The notes under the pieces were generated by a model that was not told the DNA's origin, ran no database searches, and saw nothing but the letters and a program-made list of their open reading frames with translations. Both the position numbers and the translations under genes were made by a program. From assembly GCF_030445035.2 (NCBI RefSeq), contig NC_080685.1, forward strand, positions 113,076,432 to 113,140,431: a DNA stretch of 64,000 bases. The letters are read 5' to 3'. Source of the stretch: Dasypus novemcinctus. Taxonomy: Eukaryota > Chordata > Mammalia > Cingulata > Dasypodidae. The stretch's first letter is position 1, and every line of letters begins with the position of its first letter. Of this stretch, positions 55,767 through 64,000 are shown one piece after another.

Positions 55767-56324
55767 TACTGTCAGGTCCTATGATTAAAGTCAATGGAAA
55801 ATTGTAACAACCCAATCCAAGCAGGGCTAACAATGGCCCAGAATCTTCAGGAATGAAAGTTTGGGTCACTCCGTGAGGCAAAGAACCACAGCCAGCTGAA
55901 GTGCTTGATGAGGGTAACAGAAACATGGAATGGGTAGTGGAAGAAGGTAGTGATAAATATGAACTTTGACCTTGTGACCAGTTACAGAAGCAAGGACTGT
56001 AATGGTCATGAATCTTTCTTCCTTGTTTCATTATGATGATGATTGTGTATGTACACAAAACAAATTTCTTTGTCTTCTTCCCCAACCTTTTCCCTTATCA
56101 TTTAACAAGTTGTATCAGTTTCTTGTCATAATATTTGAGGATGTCAAGTTTAAGAGTGAATATTACCCATGAACTTGCATCTTATTTTCTAGGGAATTAA
56201 TGTGTTTCCAGTTGTATGTAGGAGAATTGAACAGAAATATATATATTTCTGTTACTATTTTTACTTAGAGACTAAGTATGGTTTAAGGTAATATGTATGG
56301 TTGCTGAGTTGACAAGAGGTGGAC

Positions 56325-56771
56325 TGTGATGATTACATTATTTTGTCAACTTGGCCAGGTGATTGTGCCCAGTTGCTTGATCAAGCAAGCACTGGGCTAA
56401 CTGTAATACAAGGACATATATGGACTTTAGTCACTATTGACTTTACTGCATAGATAATTGATTACAATTACATCAATCAGGGAGATTGCCATCAGCAATG
56501 AGTGACACTTTATCCAGTCAGTTGAATGCCTTAAAAGGGAAAGTAATTCCAGCATTCAGGGAGAATTTCCCAGCTCATCTTTGGACATTCAACATCTCCC
56601 AGAAACTCATCAAGGACCTTCATTGGACTTTCATTGGAGCCCCTGGTTGCAGCCTGCCTGCACCTGGACTTGTGCATTCCCATGGTCACATGATAAACTC
56701 TGATAAAATCTCTTACTATTAACAGATATCTCTTGTTGATTCTGTTTCCCTAGAGTACCTTGACTAATACG
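56325..56771 (+). repeat. 3' LTR of the ERV-L provirus
   Basis: TGTGATGATTACATTATTTT to TTGACTAATACG (final A changed to G). Pairs with 53,826-54,266. Confidence 0.88.
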
Positions 56772-56779
56772 GGGGCAGG

Positions 56780-57175
56780 AGGGGGCTAGCTTTCCACTAC
56801 ATTTAAGGTCTCCATCCATTTTATGAAAGTGGGATTAACTTTCAATAAGTCAAAAATCTCAAATGCACTATATCGAATACTTAAAAACGTGAGTATTTGA
56901 ACTTGTTTCTTCCTCCTGGATTTCCATGAAAATATTAGGTTTTAGTGATTTCTGGGGACTCCTACTATTTATTTCTACCAGAATACTCTAGTTCTATTTG
57001 AAATTTTCAGACTCTTGGAAAATCTGAATAGATAATCATTATAGCCATACTCCTTTGTGTTGTGCTTCACCACTTTTTACAGAGTGCTCTCACTTACAGT
57101 GGGGTCATGTCTCATGTCTTTGGCTCCTGAGAAGAATGTATTCATAGTGTAATTTACACTTCAAAACTGGCTTTT
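56780..57175. other. No gene recognised
   Basis: No supported feature. Confidence 0.3.
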
Positions 57176-57177
57176 AT

Positions 57178-57720
57178 GTGTGGGACCAAAGCCCCCTCTC
57201 AATTGAGAGGTGGAGTGGGCATCGCCATCCCAGGGTCCTCAGGATGGTAGAATAAAATATGGACTAGAGTGGACTTACTGGTTTTCTAATATAGAATTAT
57301 TGTGACTCTAGCAATGGAAGAAATTATATCATTGATGTGGAGACAGTGGCCACTGGAGTTGCTGAAGGCAGGCAGAGGGAAAAAGAGGTGTGATATGGGC
57401 ACATTTTCGGGACTTGGAGTTGTCCTGAATGATATTTCAGGGACAGATGCAGGACATTATATATTCTGCCATAACCCACTGAATGGACTGGGAGAGAGTG
57501 TAAAGTACAATGTAAAGTATAATCCATGCTGATTAGCAGTGCTCCAAAATGTAGTCATCAAATACAATGAATGTACCACACTGATGAAAAAAGTTGTTGA
57601 TGTGGGAAAAGTGGGGGGTGTGGGTAGTGGGACATATGGGAACCTCCTATATTTTATAATGTAATATTTTTTATGATTTATGTACCTTTTAAAAATAAAT
57701 TAAAAATATATCTTAAAAAA
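57178..57720 (+). mobile_element. L1-like 3' tail, long
   Basis: Shares CATCGCCATCCCAGGGTCCT, GGACTTGGAGTTGTCCTGAA and the A-rich end with 47,585-48,755 and 40,781-41,165. Confidence 0.75.
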
Positions 57721-58152
57721 CCTGGCTTTTATAAACAAGTTAAACTTTTGATTATTTGCTAATGAGCAGACCTCTCAAGCTACAGCATCATGATGCTGCT
57801 TATCAGCTGTTTAATTTTAACAGCACTATCTTTCTTCAACAGTGAATATTGTGCAATTGAGTTCTTTTTTTTTCTTCCCTGATATCATAGAAATGAGTGG
57901 CAAACAGAAAACTCAAAGTGCAAATTTTGAGTAGGGATGAGAAACATAGTATTCAATTTTAATGATATCCTTGTATTGATTGATTTATTAGGTAGGTCAA
58001 AATGGTGACTGAATCTTACCATATAATTAGACACTTGGTTATCTAAAGGATATGATCAGTAATGAAGAAGAATAGAACAAAAGTACATACAAAATACTAA
58101 AACTGTATTGAAGGTTGTTTATAAAAATCAAGGTATAATTAATAAGGGAAGC
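57721..58152. other. No gene recognised
   Basis: AT-rich, no supported feature. Confidence 0.3.
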
Positions 58153-58333
58153 CCTGTCCAATCAAGATGGCAGAGTGAAAAGGTTCAGGACTCTTCTTTC
58201 CTACTGAAGCTTTCTACAACCAGCAAGAACTGGTAGAAACATCTTTCTTAAAGCTCCAGAAAAGAGTTGAAGGGTTACGATGACAAGGTGAATGCCAAAT
58301 CAAGAAAAAGACTACTTAAAAGTGGTAGGGTAG

Positions 58334-58440
58334 GGAAGCCAATGTGGCCCAGTGGTTGAGTGTCCGCTTCCCACATCTGAGGTCCTGGGTTCAAACCCCA
58401 GCCCCCAGGTACTTCAAAAAATAAAATAAAATAAAAATAA
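58334..58440 (+). mobile_element. tRNA-derived SINE, short form
   Basis: GGGAAGCCAATGTGGCCCAG head, B box GGGTTCAAACCCC, then ATAAAATAAAATAAA tail. The 15-bp duplication AAAAGTGGTAGGGTA lies before it (58,319-58,333) and after the L1 tail that follows (58,694-58,708). Confidence 0.85.
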
Positions 58441-58449
58441 AACCTCTTT

Positions 58450-58693
58450 AAAAAACCTCCCAGGGCCCACTGGATGGAATGGGGGAGAGTGTGGCCATGA
58501 TGTGGACCAATGACCATGAGGTGCAGAGATACCCTGAGATGTACTTACCAAATGCAATGGATGTGTCATGATGATGGGAGTGAGTGTTGCTGGGGGGGGA
58601 GTGGTGGGGTGGGGGTGGTGGGGTTGAATGGGACCTCATATTTTTTTAATGTAATATTTTTACAAAATCAATTAAAAAAAAATTAAAAAAAAA
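58450..58693 (+). mobile_element. L1-like 3' tail, second subtype, joined to a SINE
   Basis: CCCAGGGCCCACTGGATGGA to A tail; same subtype as 37,210-37,510. It shares the outer target duplication with the SINE before it. Confidence 0.75.
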
Positions 58694-60803
58694 AAAAGTG
58701 GTAGGGTAATGTGGCTGACCCTTCCCCTAACCCCAATGGGTGTCTGACCCGCACTCCCATTGCTGGTCCCTGGTACCAGTTTCAGGAGCAGAGTAGCCCT
58801 TGTCACGTAATGGGAACTTGTATGTCTAGCCCAGTCTCTCTGATAGCAACCCATGGAATAAACCAGCACATGTGCCACAAGTTTGTCATCCCAGAACTTG
58901 CCTTGAATGTAGAGGGCAGTTTATGGAGCTCATCTACAGAATGTTCTGGGAGAGCATTCAAGTTGTGGTTGCCTGGTACAAGGGCCTGTTGGCTGTAGGA
59001 TATACAGTGCAGTGCCTGGTGCTGTGAGGAAACTGTTTCCTAAGGAAGAGGGGCCTTCTGTGTCTGTGTAAATGGGAGAATTCCCAAGATCACACATGCA
59101 TGGCCAAGAAAAGATACATATATAGAAAGGATCATGGAAGTCCCTCAATTTGGACCTGGAGCTATACTCTAAACTTTTATTGTATGGATAATCTGAGCAC
59201 TGTATAGGTCAGTCTACAAAGACTGGGAAAGGTGTTTTCTTTTTTTCTTTTTTCTTTTTGGTCAGCTCCTGGCTTTCAAGGAAGGCTCTGTCATAGCAGT
59301 AGCTGGACACACACTTAAGGAACAGATCCTTCAGAGTCTAAATTCCAGCAGTAACATATTATAATACCAAAATGTCCAGATTTCAACAAAAGATTACAAG
59401 ATATACAAAGAGACAAAAATTATGGTCCAGACAAAGAAGAAGACTAAAGCATTAGAAACTGTTAGTGAGGAAGATCAGACTGATTACAAACCAGAAAAAA
59501 AAAGGAACAAAATGGTCCTAAGTGTGCTCAGAGAGCTAAAGGAAATAAGAAAACCAGGTGAATACAAAGAGAATATCAACAGAGAGGTGGAAATTATGAA
59601 AAGGAACCCAATGGGGCTGATGAGCACAATAACAGAAATTAAAAATTCCCCAAAGGTGTTCATCAGCAGATTGGAGCTGGCAGAAGAAAGAGTTGGAACT
59701 TGAAGGTAAGACAATTGAAATCTGAGCCTAAGGAACCTGTGGGACACCATCAAGTGTACCAATATATGCCTTGTGGAAGTCCTAGAAGGAGAAGAGTTAA
59801 AGGGGTAGAGAGATTTCCAAAGAAATAATGACTGAAAACGTCCCATATTTAATGAAAAGACATGAATATAAACATCCAAGATGCTGAGTTAAGTCCAAGG
59901 GGATAAATCCAAATAGATACATACTGACATTATAATCAAACTGTTGAATGCCAAAGACAGAGAATTCTGAAAAATCCAAGAGAGAAGCAACAAAGGAGTC
60001 TCAGTAAGATTACATGTTGATTTCTCATCAAAAACCACAAAGGGAAGAAGGCAGTGGGATGACAATTTAAGTGCTGAAAGGAAAAAAAAAAAAATGCCAA
60101 CCAGGAATTCTATATCTGGCAAAATTGTCACTCAAAAATGGGGAGGAGAGTAAGACATTCCCAGGTAAACAAAAGTTGAAGGAGTTTGTCACCACTAGAC
60201 TGGCCTTATAAGAGATGCTGAAAGAGTTCTTCAGTTTGAAAGGAAAGGACAATAGATGATAGATAGATGCTATATGAAGAAATGAAGATCTACAATAAGG
60301 GTAATGACATGGGTAAATATAAACGCCAGTACTGTTATATCTTTGGTTTGTAACTCTACTTTTTATCTGAAAGGCAAATGCATAAAATGTAATGATAAAT
60401 CAGTAGTTTCGGGCTCATACCTATAAACATGTAATTTGTGGCAAAAACTCCATAAAGGTGGGGGGATTGAGTGGTATAGGAACATAGTATTTGTGTACTA
60501 CTGAAATTAAATTGGTACCAAAGCAAATGAGATTGTTATAGATTTAGGATGTTAAATATAAGCCCTAAGGTAACTACAAAGAAAATATTGGAGAATATGT
60601 AAGCTCATAGACATAAGTTAGGGTACAAGTTGTCAGGGGCAAAGGGAATGGGGAATTCATAATGAATGTAGAATTCTGTTTGGGGAGAGAAAAAGTTTTA
60701 GTAGTGGGAGGTAGTAAGGATACTACAACAGTGTGAATGTGATTGGTCCTACTGAATGGTATGTGTAAGAGTGGCTGAGATGGGGAAAATTTGTATGGTA
60801 TAT

Positions 60804-61248
60804 TGTGGGAAGCTGCCTCTGGCACTAGTATTGTATCAGCCATCTTGTTACCAAACGCCATCTTAGATACTAACCCAGTTAGGTTTCTATTCCCCCATCC
60901 TCACTGAAGTAAGTTAAGTTTCTATTTCTCTTTATGCCACTCCCCCGGGCTCCGATTGGGCACTCCCTAAAGCACGCAAAAGTTTTTCCGCAGACGTTGC
61001 CAAACAACCATCTGTGCATGCGTGTGGCACAAAATTCAAAATCTAGTTACCCAATCATTTACCGACATATGCGCTGTCGTCAGTGCGTACCACCTCCTTC
61101 ATCCCTGGCTATAAATACCCCTGATCGACCCTCAATAAACGAGGCTTGATCAGAATCCTGTCTTGTCTCCATTCTTTGTGTCTCTTGTCCCTTTTCATTC
61201 CCACTCCCTCCCTCAGGTCTCGGTTCGATTGATCCGCGGGTCGGGTCA
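60804..61248 (+). repeat. 5' LTR of the provirus at 60,804
   Basis: TGTGGGAAGCTGCCTCTGGC to GCGGGTCGGGTCA, 445 bp. TATAAATA near 61,110 and AATAAA at 61,134-61,139 define a normal retroviral promoter and polyadenylation signal. Confidence 0.88.
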
Positions 61249-61250
61249 AG

Positions 61251-61269
61251 TGGCGCCCGGAACAGGGAC
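61251..61269 (+). other. Primer binding site, tRNA-Lys3-like
   Basis: TGGCGCCCGGAACAGGGAC, one inserted base away from the tRNA-Lys3 site TGGCGCCCGAACAGGGAC. It differs from the Lys1,2-like sites of the other two betaretroviral elements here. Confidence 0.85.
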
Positions 61270-61411
61270 ATGAGTACGAGGGATCAAGTGAGGAACGCCG
61301 ATCAAGGAACTGGCCAGTTCGCAAGAAAAGAGAACACAAGAAGAGAGAATCGGGAGGACGCCGCGAGGGAACCTGCCTCACGGTCGAGGCCTCGGTAAGT
61401 GATTGGCGATC

Positions 61412-62602
61412 ATGGGGCAAGCAATGAGCCAGCAGGAGACATTTGTAGAGAAGTCTCAGAGAGGCATTAAAGGCACGGAGAGTGAAGGTAAAAGTCAAGG
61501 ATCTCATAAAATTTTTTTAATTCTTAAAAGAGGTGTGTCCATGGTTCCCACAAGAGGGAACTATCAATGAAAAACGGTGGAGAAGAGTAGGGGATGCTTT
61601 ACAGGACTTTTACAAAACTTTTGGCCCTGAAAGAATCCCAGTAACCACATTCTCATATTGGAATCTCATTGATGATATTTTAAGTATTCGCCATAGGGAC
61701 GCGGTGGTGGCAAATGTTATTAAGAAGGGTGAGGGAATTTTACAAGAAGGGCAGGGGCTGGAGGCTCTAGCCACCAACCCTAAGAAATCAGCAGACTGCC
61801 CAAAGTCCAAACCGCCTGACGCATCCAGAGCATCCAGTCCAGAGGAGGACTTGATCTCGCTAGATAGCGAGGAGGACAGGAAGCCTACCACCAGGTTAAA
61901 GCAGCCGTTAACCCATGCAAGCAAAAGATCCTGTAAGGAGGATAAAAATAAAGGAAAAACTAAAGCCATATCTAGTAGAAACCTGTACCCTAACCTCAGA
62001 AAATTAAAAGTGGAAACTGATGGTGAATCTTATAATTTAGAATCGGGTGAATCTGAGGAGGAGATGGTAAAGTCTCGACCTCTGCCATACGTTCCCTATC
62101 CCGCAATCCCACCTATACTTATGCCAGTAGTTAACCCAAGGAAGGAGTTGTTAGAAAAAATAGAGAAACTAATAATACAACAGCAAAAAAAATCCCATAA
62201 CCCTGCTGTGTTCCCAGTAACCGAGGCAAATGGGGAACCATCAGGTTTTTCCCCTCATCCTGATATTAACCCTTTCATCAACAAAAGCTCAGTGAAGGGT
62301 CTTAATGAAATACCTTCTGTGTATCAGTACAACCCTCTGCACCTACTGAATTGCCTTCTGTTACTAAGCCTAAGTTAGAAATGTTTTCAGATGTTGCCAA
62401 TGCTTTGCCTTATGTTAAACAATTGTTATCTGCTTTCCCGGTAACATTACATGCTATTAATACCACCAGATACAAAAATTCTGCAAGGGGTGTTGAGTTT
62501 CATCCTGAGCCAAAACCTTTTAAACTATTGAAAGATTTAAAACAGGTAAAAATACTAAATAAAGTCAGTGAAATCAGGCTTGTAAGAAAACTCTGTTGTT
62601 AA
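61412..62602 (+). pseudogene. gag: gag: matrix, linker and capsid start, broken
   Basis: ATG at 61,412 (MGQAMSQQETF). A frameshift near 61,510-61,530 moves to the frame of 61,533, where the matrix reads CPWFPQEGTINEKRWRRVGD. A Ser/Glu/Lys-rich linker follows, with LYPNL (about 61,986), a possible ALIX-type late motif, and PLPYVPYPAIPP. A second frameshift near 62,340-62,355 leads to capsid-like AFPVTLHAINTTRYKNS and KPFKLLKDLKQ. Homology stops near 62,550 and the frame ends at 62,602. Capsid remainder and nucleocapsid are absent. Betaretroviral by the matrix motif. Confidence 0.88.
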
Positions 62603-64000
62603 AATGTTAAGTAAGATAAGGAAACTATTCTGGCAGCAACTCTGCAAACCCCCTGCTGTCTACATAACAATGTAGCTGTGGGCTAGTGGGGGCCAATAGA
62701 GTTAAGCCACTGGAAAGAGAAAAACGTGGCAATATTTGTGTTTTGTTTTGTTTCCATGCTGATTCTGATTAGGCTTATTTAACCAAAATAATAAAATTAG
62801 TACCAAATTTTTATCAAAGTCTAAAAAGAATTTTCAGTTTTAAATCAATAGTTTTCTCCAAAACTTCAAGTCTCAGTATAGTCTTACAGAGTAATAATCC
62901 AAAAATGTGTGTTAATGGTCTGTCTAAACTGCAAAATAAAAACTTAACTACATTTATGCTGCTCAAGTTATCCTAACTGATTGCTGATAATTAATAATGT
63001 TTCCAAGCACAAGCTTGCATGTTACAGGCAACATGGATTCCAGAAGAAATCTTAATAAAAACTTAAAAACAGCTATACCAAGAAAGTAAGAATTATGAGT
63101 TAATTGCAAACTGTATGTTTCTGTTAATGTGTTGTAATTGTTCTGTGTTTGTTCGTTCAATGTCAGTGTATATTTTGATACCTCCAGATGGTAATATAAA
63201 TTAATAAAAATTTATAAAAGAGCTCTATTCAAATGGCCAAAAATTAAATAAGCGCTTATATTAATACTTAAGTTTAAATGTTAATAAGATCTCTACAATA
63301 ATAAAAATTGTAAGTCTTGATTAACAAAATTAACTATAAGTCTTCATAAAAAGTTATTCTTGCCTAGATTGAAATAAATAGTTTATTTTTTTCTTCACAG
63401 AATAAAATGAAGAATGTAAAACTTAAATGAATATTAAAAAAAGGTTAAAAGTTTGTGGGAATGCTGACTGAAATTTTAAAAATTTTCCAAAAATTATGTT
63501 TTGTCCTAAAATAGGATGGCTAATTTTTCATAAACTCTTAAAACTTAATTTGCATGCGGCAAGTTATAAAAAGTATTGTGGTAACTTTAAGTAAAGAAAT
63601 GTGTTCTGTAAAGATAAAATTTGTCTTAAAATAATATAATTATAGTCTATATAGTTATAAATAATTATAAGAAGTTTTATAAAGCATTGTTTAAATTAAA
63701 GTGTTTAAACAAACCTGAATTAATAATAATAATAATAATAAAAGGTAATTTTATAACAGGAAAAATTGGCAACAGCCAGCCTCCCCTGCCAACTTGCTTC
63801 TAGGAAACTGTTTCTGATATTGCATGCTACTAAGTATTTAAAGAAAAGTTCATTATTTTAACAAGCTTGTTTAGTGTTAACGGTATTATGTTATAAAAAG
63901 TTTGCTTGATAACATTGTATTTAGGCTATATGGAATGTGTTTTTATTGTTAAGGAAACAGAAGATGATTTTGTCCTAAGATAAAATAATTGATTATTGGA
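62603..64000 (+). other. AT-rich non-coding module of the provirus at 60,804
   Basis: Stop-rich, AT-rich. 63,085 to the end aligns with 19,795-20,970. TTTTGTCYTAARATAAAA-type boxes at 63,499, 63,618 and 63,967 correspond to those at 20,209, 20,518 and 20,949. The part 62,603-63,084 has no counterpart that I see in the other element. Confidence 0.78.

Larger units (their letters stand above)
53826..56771 (+). mobile_element. ERV-L (class III) provirus, 5' internal part deleted
   Basis: LTRs at 53,826-54,266 and 56,325-56,771 with probable 5-bp duplication (GAGGG before; GGGGG/GGGGC after). Internal sequence holds the RNase H end, integrase and dUTPase only. Gag, protease, RT and the primer site are missing. 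The order integrase then dUTPase is known for ERV-L. Confidence 0.9.
58153..60803 (+). mobile_element. HAL1-type element, second copy
   Basis: 5' start CCAATCAAGATGGCAGAGTG, a leader, then ORF1-like sequence (about 59,372-60,250) and a 3' part without ORF2, cut at 60,804 by a provirus. ORF1 is open in pieces, e.g. 59,422-59,703 (Lys/Glu-rich coiled coil), with frameshifts between them. The part 60,010-60,200 matches 1,550-1,740. A SINE/L1-tail composite sits at 58,334-58,693. Confidence 0.7.
60804..64000 (+). mobile_element. Betaretrovirus-like provirus with AT-rich module, cut by window end
   Basis: 5' LTR 60,804-61,248, primer site 61,251, gag start 61,412, gag to about 62,602, then non-coding sequence that from about 63,085 aligns with the module of the 19,003 element. 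LTR and primer site differ from those of that element. The 3' half is outside the window. Confidence 0.88.

Overview
The window is mammalian nuclear DNA, almost certainly from a xenarthran and most likely an armadillo (Dasypus). The main reason is the tRNA-derived SINEs with the head GGGAAGCGGACTTGGCCCAG and a GGTTCAAACCCC B box, which match the armadillo DAS-SINE type. Several LINE-1 copies, half-L1 (HAL1)-like copies and a recurrent L1-like 3' tail family agree with this. I recognise no intact host gene. Nearly all of the window is layered transposable elements, plus two CpG-rich blocks that could be promoters of unrecognised transcripts and two zinc-finger gene remnants.

Layout. 1-11,650: a HAL1-like element split by a nearly complete betaretroviral provirus on the minus strand (1,750-11,537). 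The provirus has a 6-bp TGAAAT target duplication, two LTRs differing by about 3-4%, a tRNA-Lys-type primer site, gag, pro (dUTPase, protease, G-patch), pol and a gammaretrovirus-like (type D) env. It also has two duplicated small hydrophobic reading frames between pol and env, and a candidate constitutive transport element between env and the 3' LTR. 11,690-12,330: C2H2 zinc-finger pseudogene. 12,787-17,655: internally deleted L1. 18,690-27,410: an L1 3' region holding two proviruses side by side, a betaretrovirus-like element with most of its genes replaced by an AT-rich module (19,003-24,022) and an ERV-L-like element (24,349-27,368) that itself carries a solo LTR.

28,400-37,500: L1 pieces, mostly minus strand, and SINEs. 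37,510-38,800 and 44,170-45,300: CpG-rich blocks, the second with a GC-rich minisatellite. 40,780-53,800: L1 tails, an L1 5' end, SINEs, a probable solo LTR and a hAT-like DNA transposon. 53,826-56,771: a class III ERV-L copy with RNase H, integrase and a dUTPase-like domain. 58,153-60,803: a second HAL1, entered at its 3' side by another betaretrovirus-like provirus (60,804 to the window end) with LTR, primer site and gag, followed by the same AT-rich module as in the 19,003-24,022 element.

How parts relate. The provirus at 1,750 has a full betaretroviral plan, but every large gene is broken except pro and one 56-codon small frame. The elements at 19,003 and 60,804 have different LTRs and primer sites but share a long stop-rich AT module. 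That is the layout expected of a non-autonomous family mobilised by coding relatives, comparable to mouse ETn elements and their coding relative MusD. Coordinates of repeat edges are by eye and usually good to within 5-20 bases. No alignment or database search was run.
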